A stretch of DNA of 64,000 nucleotides from a bacterium OM1 bin76 (lineage in GTDB: Bacteria; Actinomycetota; Acidimicrobiia; Spongiisociales; ZC4RG35). Below are positions 17,610 to 26,418 of the stretch, piece by piece. The notes under the pieces were generated by a model. It made no database searches, was not told the DNA's origin, and was given only the letters and a program-made list of their open reading frames with translations. Every line of letters begins with the position of its first letter. Position 1 is the stretch's first letter. The stretch lies in the NCBI GenBank assembly GCA_002238785.1, contig MPNA01000003.1:71368-135367 (forward strand), given 5' to 3'. Made by a program: the position numbers and the translations under genes.

Positions 17610-19124
17610 ATGACCCAAAGAGTCGCTCCCATCCTGCTCTCCGCTGTCGCCGGAGTTGCCCTATCACTGGCCTTCCCGTTGCGGGGCTGGTGGTGGATAA
17701 CGATTCCGGCCATTGCACTGTTCTTGCTGCAGACCAGGCGACCGCAGACAATCCCCTCTGGCGTTTTGGCCGGTTTTGCGTTCGGGGTTTCCTTCTTCGG
17801 GTTTCTGATGCCCTGGCTTGGCGAACTGGGACTGATCGCTCTAGTACCTCCGGTGGTAGTCCTCTCCATCTGGCCGGCCCTGTACGGCGGGTTCATGGCC
17901 AGGGCTGCGGACCTGCCGGTCTCCCGATGGTTCATCCGAGCAGTGGGAGGCTGGGCGTTGATGGAGTGGATCAGGGTGCGATGGCCCCTGGGAGGATTGG
18001 AGTGGGGACTGCCAGGCTATTCCCTCAGTGAATGGGCGCCTGCCCGCGGATCTGCTCGATGGATCGGCGCCTCTGGCTGGACGGTGATGGTGGTGGCGGC
18101 CGCCGCCGTTGTGGTCCTGCTCGCCACCCGCGATTCCCGCCGGGCGGCATCGTTCCGTCTGGCCGCAGGGGTGGCCGGGTTGTTGGTGCTGCTGTTGGTA
18201 AGCGGCGCGCTGTGGCCGCCCCACGTCGAGGGGGAGGTTGTCAGAGTGGCGGTGGTGCAGGGTAACAACCCCTGCCCGGGGAAGCATTGCGCCAACGAGC
18301 GATACCAGACCTACCAGAACCACTTGCGGATCACTCGCACTCTGGAGCCCGGCAGCGTCCACCTGGTCATATGGCCGGAGGGATCCACCGGTTCCTGGAC
18401 AGCCGATCCCATCAACGCCCCGGAAGTGGGGGAGGCCATGGGCGCCGAGGCGGCTCGAATCGGCGCCGTCCTGCTGGCCGGCGGGGACCGCCCTCTGAAC
18501 GACACCGACTGGGCGAACGCCAACGTGGTGTTCGACCAAACCGGAGAGATCGTCAGTGAATACCACAAGCAACACCCGGTTCCCTACGGTGAGTACATCC
18601 CCGCCCGATCCTGGTTCAAGTGGGTGGAGAACCTCCATGCGGACCTGCCTTCCCGCGACATGGTTCGGGGAGACGGCCCGGTTCTGTGGGATCTTGGGTT
18701 CGGGACATTCGGGTCGGTGATTTCCTTCGAAGGCTCTTTTGCCCGCTATGGCCGGGAGAATGCCCGGGAAGGCGCCGGACTACTGATACTCGCCACCAGC
18801 CAGGAGAGTTACCCCTACTCGGTCGCCTCCGACCAGTTCATCGGCATCACTCGCATGCGGGCTGCGGAACTGGGAATGCCCCTGATCCACACCGCCGTGA
18901 CCGGCCGATCCACCCTCATCACCCCCACCGGTTTGACCGGCCCCCGGACTGCCCTGGCAGAGGAGGCCCTTCTGGTCGGTGAGGTGCAGACCAGGTCGGC
19001 GGAACAGGGCCCGACTCTCTATGTTCGGCTGGGAGATTGGTTGCAGCTTGTGGCCATCGTCCTGTTGGTGGGCGAGATAGTGCAGTCGAGGTTCCGCCGC
19101 CGCTACCCCAGCCGCCATCGCTGA
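17610..19124 (+). CDS. lnt: Apolipoprotein N-acyltransferase-like protein with Ser in place of catalytic Cys
   Basis: 504 aa. The N-terminal half has six to eight membrane segments and the C-terminal half (from about residue 208) is a nitrilase domain, the architecture of Lnt, which N-acylates the lipid-modified Cys of lipoproteins at the outer face of the membrane. The catalytic Glu is visible in WPEGS (E257) and the Lys in YHKQHPVPYGEYIP (K320). The usual ICYE motif with the nucleophile reads VISFEGSF, with S372 (codon TCC) at the Cys position. The downstream NNAWFG motif is also altered (TSQESYPYS). Lnt-like by architecture, but activity is doubtful. Confidence 0.75.
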   Translation: MTQRVAPILLSAVAGVALSLAFPLRGWWWITIPAIALFLLQTRRPQTIPSGVLAGFAFGVSFFGFLMPWLGELGLIALVPPVVVLSIWPALYGGFMARAADLPVSRWFIRAVGGWALMEWIRVRWPLGGLEWGLPGYSLSEWAPARGSARWIGASGWTVMVVAAAAVVVLLATRDSRRAASFRLAAGVAGLLVLLLVSGALWPPHVEGEVVRVAVVQGNNPCPGKHCANERYQTYQNHLRITRTLEPGSVHLVIWPEGSTGSWTADPINAPEVGEAMGAEAARIGAVLLAGGDRPLNDTDWANANVVFDQTGEIVSEYHKQHPVPYGEYIPARSWFKWVENLHADLPSRDMVRGDGPVLWDLGFGTFGSVISFEGSFARYGRENAREGAGLLILATSQESYPYSVASDQFIGITRMRAAELGMPLIHTAVTGRSTLITPTGLTGPRTALAEEALLVGEVQTRSAEQGPTLYVRLGDWLQLVAIVLLVGEIVQSRFRRRYPSRHR

Positions 19125-19719
19125 AACCCAGAGCGTGGACGCCGCCGTCTCTTCCGGCAAGGCGCCGGTGCTCAGCCGGTGTCACACCACACCTCAACCT
19201 TTCCCGCGGATGACGTTCATATTGATTCAGGTGATGATCTTCCTTGCGGTCTATCTGCTGCTTCGTCCAATCGGTAGGCGGGTGGGCGCTCACCAACGAT
19301 CCAGGAGGCCCTTGCCCATCCGGGGCTACGGGACAGAGGCTGATGCTCAGCCCCGGCGAGAGGTTGCCTCACATCAGTCAGGAATGCGCCGGGCACTTGC
19401 CGACCGGCAGGCCGGAACGACCAGGGGTTGATTGACCGCCCCGCCATGACCGCCGAGACATTGCGCGGCAGGAAGACAGGATCGCCCGAGTCGGAGCAGT
19501 GACGCATTCCCAAGAACATGAACCTGCCGGCTCGGCCTGGTGGTAGCCCAGGAGTTGTAGCTGCCGTAAAACCTTGCGCTGCTCCTCCTCGCGCCCGGAC
19601 AGCGCGCCCGACTGATTTGTCATCTACCATGGTCATATCGGGAAGTCACCGGCCCAACCAACGCATTTAGCAACCCCTGAATCCGGGGAGCAAGTCAAAG
19701 AACGACGAAGGAGCACACC
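19125..19719. other. Intergenic stretch of about 600 bases, possibly decayed coding DNA
   Basis: No firm gene. On the + strand ATG 19210 opens a 73-codon frame beginning with one good membrane helix (MTFILIQVMIFLAVYLLL) and a basic tail, without a clear ribosome site; it might be a small membrane protein. On the minus strand a short protein-like stretch (REEEQRKVLRQLQLLGYH, around 19560-19600) is broken by frame changes, as in a gene relic. Confidence 0.3.
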
Positions 19720-21669
19720 ATGGCGGAAACTCTGGAGAACCTGCTGATCGAGGAGAGGACCTTTCCTCCCTCCGCCGACTTCGCCGCCCAAGCCAACGCC
19801 CGAGAGGGCGTCCACACCCAGGCCGAGGCCTCCTGGCTGGATTTCTGGCGGACCCAGGCTCTCGAGCGGATTGATTGGTTCGCTGAACCCACCCAGGTCC
19901 TCAACGATGAGAATCCGCCCTTTTTCAAGTGGTTCGAGGACGGGGAACTCAATCTCTCCTACAACTGTTTGGACCGCCATCTGACGGAACACGGCGACCA
20001 GGTCGCTTATCACTGGGTCGGGGAGCCCGGCGACACTCTCACCATCACCTACCGAGACCTTTACAACCGGGTTTGCCAGTTCGCCAACGCCCTGGTGGGC
20101 CTGGGGGTCAAGAAGGGAGACCGGATTGCCATCTACATGGGAATGGTCCCGGAATTACCGGTTGCCATGTTGGCCTGCGCCCGGATCGGGGCGGTGCACT
20201 CCGTGGTGTTCGGGGGCTTTTCCTCGGACTCATTGGCCGACCGCATCCTCGACGCCGACGCCCGGGTTGTGATTACCCAGGACGGGTCATGGCGGGCCGG
20301 AAATGTGGTGCCATTGAAGGAGAACACCGATGTGGCCCTGAAGCGGTGTCCTGAGGTCTCCTCGGTGGTCGTGGTCAAGAGAACGGGGAACCAGATTGAT
20401 ATGGCCGAGGGCCGGGATCATTGGTGGCATGACCTGGTCGAAGGACAACCCACCGAGTTGGCGCCGGCCCGCCTGGGCGCTGAACATCCCCTGTACATCC
20501 TCTACACCTCGGGAACCACCGGCAGCCCCAAGGGAATCGTCCACACCCAGGCCGGCTACCTGACTTCAGTGGTGACCACCCATTCCTACGTCTTCGACCT
20601 CAAACCGGACGATGACATCTACTGGTGCGCCGCCGACATCGGATGGGTGACGGGACATTCCTACATCGTTTACGGCCCGCTGGCCAACCGCGCCACCAGC
20701 GTCATGTACGAAGGGGCTCCCAACCACCCGGATCTGGACAGGTTGTGGTCGATCGTCGCCGAATACCGCGTCACCATCTTCTACACTGCTCCCACCGCCA
20801 TCAGGGCCTTCATGAAGTGGGGCGATGAATACCCGGCGCGTCACGACATGTCGTCCCTTCGGGTGCTCGGGACGGTCGGCGAACCCATCAATCCCGAAGC
20901 CTGGATGTGGTATCACGAGCATATCGGCGGGGAGCACTGTCCCATCGTCGACACCTGGTGGCAGACCGAAACGGGGGCCATCATGATCACCTCCCTGCCG
21001 GGAGTGGTCACGACCAAGCCGGGCTCGGCGACGTTCCCCTTCCCGGGAATCTCGGCTGACGTGGTGGACGACGACGGCAACTCGGTCCCCCTGGGCGGCG
21101 GTGGGTATCTGGTGATCAACCGACCCTGGCCTTCCATGGCCCGAACCATCCACGGAGACCCGGATCGCTATGTCGACACCTACTGGTCACGCTTTCCGGG
21201 CCGCTATTTCCCAGGGGACGGTTGCAAGCGAGATGAAGAGGGCTACTACTGGCTGCTGGGCCGAGTGGACGACATCATGTTGGTGTCTGGGCACAACATC
21301 TCCACTACCGAGGTCGAATCCGCTCTCGTCTCGCATTCGGCAGTAGCCGAGGCCGCGGTGGTGGGACGCAAGGACGAGATCACAGGACAGGCAATCGCAG
21401 CCTTCGTGACTCTGCGGGGAACCCACCGCGGGGACAGCCGGTTGATCGGGGAATTACGATCCCATGTGAGGCAGGTGATCGGGCCGATCGCCAGCCCCAA
21501 GTCGATCGTCTTCACCCCCGACCTACCCAAGACCCGGTCGGGCAAGATCATGCGGCGCCTTCTCAAAGACATCTCCGAGCAGCGGCAACTTGGAGATGTG
21601 ACCACTCTGGCCAATGCCGACGTAGTGCAGCACATCGCGGAAATGGCATCCGTCGGTGACGAAGACTAA
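19720..21669 (+). CDS. acsA: Acetyl-CoA synthetase (AMP-forming)
   Basis: 649 aa, full length. It activates acetate with ATP and CoA to acetyl-CoA in the cytoplasm. Visible parts are the P-loop-like YILYTSGTTGSPKGIVHTQ, WCAADIGWVTGHSYIVYGPL, the core motif DTWWQTETGAIMI, and the hinge/CoA region YWLLGRVDDIMLVSGHNIST. The C-terminal PKTRSGKIMRRLLKD contains the catalytic Lys that is commonly regulated by acetylation. The start ATG 19720 has AAGGAG. A terminator hairpin follows 20 bases after the stop, so it is a single-gene unit. Confidence 0.97.
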   Translation: MAETLENLLIEERTFPPSADFAAQANAREGVHTQAEASWLDFWRTQALERIDWFAEPTQVLNDENPPFFKWFEDGELNLSYNCLDRHLTEHGDQVAYHWVGEPGDTLTITYRDLYNRVCQFANALVGLGVKKGDRIAIYMGMVPELPVAMLACARIGAVHSVVFGGFSSDSLADRILDADARVVITQDGSWRAGNVVPLKENTDVALKRCPEVSSVVVVKRTGNQIDMAEGRDHWWHDLVEGQPTELAPARLGAEHPLYILYTSGTTGSPKGIVHTQAGYLTSVVTTHSYVFDLKPDDDIYWCAADIGWVTGHSYIVYGPLANRATSVMYEGAPNHPDLDRLWSIVAEYRVTIFYTAPTAIRAFMKWGDEYPARHDMSSLRVLGTVGEPINPEAWMWYHEHIGGEHCPIVDTWWQTETGAIMITSLPGVVTTKPGSATFPFPGISADVVDDDGNSVPLGGGGYLVINRPWPSMARTIHGDPDRYVDTYWSRFPGRYFPGDGCKRDEEGYYWLLGRVDDIMLVSGHNISTTEVESALVSHSAVAEAAVVGRKDEITGQAIAAFVTLRGTHRGDSRLIGELRSHVRQVIGPIASPKSIVFTPDLPKTRSGKIMRRLLKDISEQRQLGDVTTLANADVVQHIAEMASVGDED

Positions 21670-21688
21670 GTAACCGGGGTTAAAACCG

Positions 21689-21723
21689 AAGGCGGCCCTG
21701 GTTTTGATCCCAAGGGCCGCCTT
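21689..21723 (+). terminator. Terminator hairpin after acsA
   Basis: A perfect 11-bp stem pairs AAGGCGGCCCT (21689-21699) with AGGGCCGCCTT (21713-21723) around a 13-base loop containing TTTT. It sits between acsA and the convergent small zinc-ribbon gene and may serve both; the T-tract is poor. Confidence 0.65.
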
Positions 21724-21743
21724 CACCCATTGCCTAGGTACGA

Positions 21744-21938
21744 CTAAGCGTTCTCCGGAAGCACTCGTCCCCGCACTCTCGGATAGCGAATGGGAGTGTG
21801 GTTGTAGCAGTATTCGCGGCGGTTGTAGCGGTTCAGCTTCACCTCGCATCCCCGTTGAACACACACCCGGCCCACTCCGTAGACTTTCGGCGCCCGCCTC
21901 TTGCCACGAACCACATGGCCTCTGATCGTCTCGCTCAT
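21744..21938 (-). CDS. Small Cys/His zinc-ribbon-like protein
   Basis: 64 aa basic protein with CVQRGCEVKLNRYNRREYCYNH: two cysteines four residues apart, then CxxH, a likely single zinc site. Short actinobacterial proteins with the pattern CxxxGCxxxLxxYNxxxxCxxH are common near regulators, although their role is not established. The basic N-terminus (HVVRGKRRAPKV) would suit nucleic-acid binding. ATG 21938 has AGGGAAGTC (GGGAAG) upstream. It has its own 299-base upstream region (21939-22237) in which nothing else is recognised. Confidence 0.6.
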   Translation of the reverse strand: MSETIRGHVVRGKRRAPKVYGVGRVCVQRGCEVKLNRYNRREYCYNHTPIRYPRVRGRVLPENA

Positions 21939-22237
21939 GACTTCCCTCCTCTGTTCGTAGTGATCATCACCACCCTCTCGTCGTGGGGTAGCTTGCCGCT
22001 CCTAGGATCTCTCACCTTTCGATTTCCTTCCTTGAACTCTTACCAAAGCTTTACAACGAAGAAATAAAATCCCCATAAAGCCAGACCCTGTGAGCAGACC
22101 TCCCCGGAAGACACCCAACAGAGCATTCTCTTTTTGAGTACCAAGATGCGGGAAGAGTGTTGCCGCTGGATCAACCGGAAATGGATGGGTTTGCAGGTTC
22201 CTCCGCCCGAACCAAGGTTCCGAGCGCTATTCAGCGA

Positions 22238-22993
22238 TCAATGGCTCAGGATCTGCTGCAGGAACAGCTTGGTGCGGGGGTGGCGGGGGTTGGTGAAGAA
22301 CTCCGATGGGGGGCCTTCTTCTATGATCTGGCCTTCGTCGAACAACACTATGCGGTTGGCCACCTCGCGGGCGAATCCCATCTCGTGGGTGACTGCCACG
22401 ATGGTCATTCCGGTCTTGGCCAGTTCCCGCATGACTTCCAGTACCTCGACGATCATCTCTGGATCAAGAGCGGAAGTCGGCTCGTCGAATAACATGATCT
22501 TGGGATCCATGGCCAGCGAACGGGCGATCGCCACTCGCTGCTGCTGCCCGCCGGATAGTTGACCCGGGTACTTGTGGGCCTGCTCGGGTATCCCTACTCG
22601 CTCCAACAGTTCAAGGGCCCGCTCCTCGGCCTCCGAGCGGGTCCTCTTGCGCACCCAAACCTGCGCCAGGGTGATGTTGTGCAGCACGGTCAGGTGGGGG
22701 AACAGGTTGAACTGCTGGAACACCATGCCCACCTCCGAGCGGATTCGTTCGATGTTGCGCACATCGGAGGTCAGTTCGGTGCCTCCCACTACGATGCGTC
22801 CCTCCTGATGCTGCTCCAAGCGATTGATGCAACGGATGAACGTGGACTTGCCCGATCCCGAGGGACCGATGACTACTACCACCTCGCCCTCGGCGACCGA
22901 AGTGGTCACTCCCCGCAAGGCCTGGAAGTCCCCGAACCACTTCTTTACGTTCTCACAAACGATGATCGGGTTGTCTGCTCCGTTTTCCATCAT
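22238..22993 (-). CDS. aapP: Amino-acid ABC transporter ATP-binding protein
   Basis: 251 aa polar-amino-acid family ATPase (GlnQ/AapP type). It shows Walker A VIGPSGSGKST, QQFNLFPHLTVLHN (family-typical Q-loop), LSGGQQQRVAIARSLAMDP, Walker B IMLFDEPTSALDPEM and VTHEMGFARE. It lies 12 bases after the permease gene and is the last of a three-gene unit aapQ-aapM-aapP. No substrate-binding gene is in the unit. Confidence 0.93.
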   Translation of the reverse strand: MMENGADNPIIVCENVKKWFGDFQALRGVTTSVAEGEVVVVIGPSGSGKSTFIRCINRLEQHQEGRIVVGGTELTSDVRNIERIRSEVGMVFQQFNLFPHLTVLHNITLAQVWVRKRTRSEAEERALELLERVGIPEQAHKYPGQLSGGQQQRVAIARSLAMDPKIMLFDEPTSALDPEMIVEVLEVMRELAKTGMTIVAVTHEMGFAREVANRIVLFDEGQIIEEGPPSEFFTNPRHPRTKLFLQQILSH

Positions 22994-23005
22994 TACTCCC
23001 TCAAG

Positions 23006-24748
23006 CTAGCGGGTGCCTACGCCCAGTCGTTTCTCCAGTCGCTGGCTGGCCCGACTGAAGCTGAAAGCAAAAATCCAATACACCACCGCCGCCAGTAGCA
23101 GGTTCTCCAGAACGCTTCCCAAGGAGTCGGGTTGATTGGGCACCACATCGCGGGCCACCCTCAGGAAATCGGCCAACCCGATGATGGCTACCAGCGATGT
23201 GTCCTTGAAGAGGGCAATGGCCTGGCCCACCATGGCGGGGATGACTGCCTTCAAGGCTTGGGGGAGGGTGACGAGCATGGTCATCTGGGAGGTGGTCATT
23301 CCCAGCGCCCGGGCCGCCTCGAACTGTCCACTGGAGACTGACTGCAACCCACCCCTCACGTTTTCGGCGAGGTAGGCGGCGGCGAAAGCAGTAATGGCCA
23401 AGAGCGCCTTCGTCTCTCCGATGACATCAACCCACGGAGGCAGAAAGCGGGGAATGACCTTGTCTGCGAAGAACAACACCGTGATGAGCGGTACCCCCCT
23501 GATCACCTCTATGTAGGCGACGGACAGAATCCGAAAGATCGGCATGGTCGAGGTCCGCCCCAAGGCCAGGAGCAGTCCCACGGGGAAGGAGAGAGCGATC
23601 CCCCCCACCGCCAGCAAGATGGTGAGGTTGAATCCGCCCAAAAAGTCTCCGCGGGTGTCCAAGCCGGTCGATGCCACCCCCAGCAAGAAGAAGTACAGCG
23701 CGCAGAGCGATCCTCCCAGCCACGACCAATAGAAGACCTTGCGAGCCTGCGGGCTGGAGGCAAAGGTAGGAGCGGCCATGGAGAAAAGCGTCAGCAGCAG
23801 CGTCATTACCCGGATGGCCATCGGCCACTCCACAACCCAGGAGAAGATCGTCACTGCCCCCAGCAGAAAGTTCACCGCCGCGGCCTGCTCTCGTGGCAGA
23901 CGACTCACCAGCCCGATCGCCACCGGCCCAACCGCCATAACAAGAGCCGCCCAGGGAAGCCATGGGAGCACTTCCTCCCATGCCACGCTGGGGTTGCGTT
24001 GAATGTGCATATAGATCACGGGAAACGAGATCACCCATAGCATCGTGACAACCTTCTTGAAGGTCGGGTCTGGTAACCACCGCTTAGCCATCCGACCTAG
24101 CCAATGGAACGCTATCACCACCAAGGCGGTGACGATCAACCGCAGGTGCCAGTGGGAAGTCCGGTCGAGGTGGAGGTACCACAGCACAACCATTCCCAGC
24201 CCCACCAGGGCGGCTAAGGCATTGGCAGTGGCCACCGTCCTATCCTCCGACAACAGCCTCATCGGCACCCACCCGGCCACGATGAGGGCCGCCCCACCCC
24301 ACACCAGCCAGGATTGGACTGCGGTTCCGGCGGGAGACCACAGCGACAGCACTCCCACCACCAGGGCGGTTACGCCTGCGGCTCTCACCCCCGCCACTAC
24401 CTTCACCACCGAGACCCGACCTCCGACGCCCCACAGAACGGTTGACATCCCCGCAAGGGCGGCGATGACCCAGACCGACCACCAAATGTTGCCCAGGTCG
24501 TCGCGGGGATAGGACCCCACGGTGTAGTTGGCGGCGTTGGGAGGGATTACCTCCCAGCGACGATCCGGACTGAAGATGAAACGGAGCACCGCCAAGATTC
24601 CCAACAGCAGCCCCACCGTGAGGATCGCGGTCAGGGTCCCGCTAAACACCGACGAAAACAGGTTCTTACGGGCCCAGTTGAACCCGCTTATGCGCATGGC
24701 CTTGGGTGGCGGCTCCGGAGGAATCAGGTCGTGCGAGTCCAGGCTCAT
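23006..24748 (-). CDS. aapM: Amino-acid ABC transporter permease, AapM-like, enlarged
   Basis: 580 aa, longer than the typical AapM of roughly 380 aa. The C-terminal third is the standard transport domain: LLLALGRTSTMPIFRILSVAY, EVIRGVPLITVLFF, and the EAA-type loop GQFEAARALGMTTSQMT followed by LPQALKAVIPAMVGQAI. The N-terminal two thirds hold about eight to ten additional hydrophobic segments, more than the usual AapM insert. It directly adjoins aapQ (stop and start in contact at 24748/24749) and precedes aapP. Confidence 0.9.
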   Translation of the reverse strand: MSLDSHDLIPPEPPPKAMRISGFNWARKNLFSSVFSGTLTAILTVGLLLGILAVLRFIFSPDRRWEVIPPNAANYTVGSYPRDDLGNIWWSVWVIAALAGMSTVLWGVGGRVSVVKVVAGVRAAGVTALVVGVLSLWSPAGTAVQSWLVWGGAALIVAGWVPMRLLSEDRTVATANALAALVGLGMVVLWYLHLDRTSHWHLRLIVTALVVIAFHWLGRMAKRWLPDPTFKKVVTMLWVISFPVIYMHIQRNPSVAWEEVLPWLPWAALVMAVGPVAIGLVSRLPREQAAAVNFLLGAVTIFSWVVEWPMAIRVMTLLLTLFSMAAPTFASSPQARKVFYWSWLGGSLCALYFFLLGVASTGLDTRGDFLGGFNLTILLAVGGIALSFPVGLLLALGRTSTMPIFRILSVAYIEVIRGVPLITVLFFADKVIPRFLPPWVDVIGETKALLAITAFAAAYLAENVRGGLQSVSSGQFEAARALGMTTSQMTMLVTLPQALKAVIPAMVGQAIALFKDTSLVAIIGLADFLRVARDVVPNQPDSLGSVLENLLLAAVVYWIFAFSFSRASQRLEKRLGVGTR

Positions 24749-26272
24749 CTATCGCTCCACCAGTTGGGCGCGTCGGTTGTAATAGTTGATGAGCAGAGAG
24801 ATCAAAAGGCTGATCGTCAGATAGAACCCCATCCATAGCAGGATCACCTGGATGGTGTCACCGGTCTGGTTGAACATGGTCTGGCCCACCTGAACCATCT
24901 CGGGAAAGGCCACCGCTATGCCGAGGGAAGTGTTCTTCGACAGATTCAGGTACTGGTTTCCCAGGGGCGGAAGGATCACGCGGAAAGCCTGAGGCAGTAT
25001 CACCATTCGCAAGAGTTGCCCTCGGCGCAGACCCAAGGCATATCCGGCTTCGGTCTGGCCCTTGGGCACCGACAACACTCCCCCTCGCACGATCTCGGCT
25101 ATGAAGGAGGACGTGTATAGCGTCACCCCCATCCAGATCCCGAAAAAGGAAGGGGTCATGGTCATGCCGGTATCCGCGATCTGCGCGAACCGGCCCGGCA
25201 CTTCAACAGAAGGCTGGCCGATGGCCAAAGGCGCCCCGGTTCGCAGGAAATCGAACTTCTGATCGCAGAACTCCAGGAGAGCCTGGAAGACGTTGGCGCC
25301 CAGTTCCGTGATCCCAGGCCAAAGCAGCAGGACCGCCGCACCACCGGTGCCCAGGACCCCGGCCAGGATCATGCGAAAGTAGTCGTCGTCGGTGAGTTTG
25401 GCCAACCCGGCCGGGCTTCGGCGGGATTCCAAGAAACGGTGAATCCATCTCCAGGCCAGGTAGAGAGCAGCGAGAGCCAGCATTACCTGGTAGACCAGCA
25501 CTGGTATAGCCCCGACTTGAGCTGCCAGCAAGCCAAACAGCCACCCCACTGCCCCCGCCAGCGGATGAGCGAACCAGCCCACTATCGCCCAAGCCAAAAA
25601 GATCAACAATGCCCAGGTCAAAGGGCGAGTCTCCTCTCCCATCTCCTCGGCGCGACGCATCCTGGTGCGGTAGGCCCAGCGGGCGGTCAACAGACCTACC
25701 ACCAAAAACACCCCCCACTGCCAGAAAGTCTCCTGGGGGAAGGGCCAGGCGAAGGAAATCCCCTTCCGGCTAACCAACAACAGCCCCGGGATGGGGCCGG
25801 AACTGCCCTCTTGCAAGACAGGGAACAGTATGGAGGAGAGGAAGAACCAGAACACCACCTGCACCAGAACCGGGATGTTGCGAACGGTTTCGACGAACGC
25901 CGTGGCCAGCCTGGAAGCCAGCCAGTTTGAAGAGAGTCGGGCTATGCCCACGACGGCGCCGATCACCGTGGCTGCAAGGATTCCTGACATGGCGACGCGC
26001 AGCATATTGACCGCCCCGGTGTAGAACGCCTCCATTCCGGTATCGGGTTTTACGAAAATGCCCTCTCCCAGTTGAATGCCGGGAGGGTCGGTCAACAGAT
26101 CCCAGTCGAGGGACAACCCCTGTGCCCTCATGTTGGCTGCGGCTTCTCCGATCAACACATAGCCGAGGGCGACCACCCCGAAGAGCACTCCGATCTGGGC
26201 CGCCCACTTCAGGAAAGTGGCATTGCGCCAAAAAGGAGGACGGGTGGGCGGGGCGAGGCTGGGTCTGTTCAC
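24749..26272 (-). CDS. aapQ: Amino-acid ABC transporter permease, AapQ-like, enlarged
   Basis: 507 aa. It has the AapQ-type N-terminus (GLSLDWDLLTDPPGIQLGE), the early transport segment VETVRNIPVLVQVVFWFFLS, and a long middle insert with several hydrophobic helices, absent or shorter in usual AapQ of about 400 aa. The C-terminal domain has SFIAEIVRGGVLSVPKGQ, AGYALGLRRGQLLRMVILPQ and FRVILPPLGNQYLNLSKNTS. The start is GTG 26272. It heads the transporter unit. The binding protein gene aapJ that usually precedes it is missing; argH lies upstream instead. Confidence 0.9.
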   Translation of the reverse strand: MNRPSLAPPTRPPFWRNATFLKWAAQIGVLFGVVALGYVLIGEAAANMRAQGLSLDWDLLTDPPGIQLGEGIFVKPDTGMEAFYTGAVNMLRVAMSGILAATVIGAVVGIARLSSNWLASRLATAFVETVRNIPVLVQVVFWFFLSSILFPVLQEGSSGPIPGLLLVSRKGISFAWPFPQETFWQWGVFLVVGLLTARWAYRTRMRRAEEMGEETRPLTWALLIFLAWAIVGWFAHPLAGAVGWLFGLLAAQVGAIPVLVYQVMLALAALYLAWRWIHRFLESRRSPAGLAKLTDDDYFRMILAGVLGTGGAAVLLLWPGITELGANVFQALLEFCDQKFDFLRTGAPLAIGQPSVEVPGRFAQIADTGMTMTPSFFGIWMGVTLYTSSFIAEIVRGGVLSVPKGQTEAGYALGLRRGQLLRMVILPQAFRVILPPLGNQYLNLSKNTSLGIAVAFPEMVQVGQTMFNQTGDTIQVILLWMGFYLTISLLISLLINYYNRRAQLVER

Positions 26273-26418
26273 CTAATACGTTTCGTCTGGGACCTGCTCA
26301 GGTTTTCTGCCGGGTGGCCCCCAGTTTAGGTTTTGGATCGCCTCGATTGGTGTTTTAGCCAGGATCCCTCTCCTCCCCCGCCTCTTTGAGGGGTGTCGTA
26401 TCCCTGGTGCGTTTTGGA

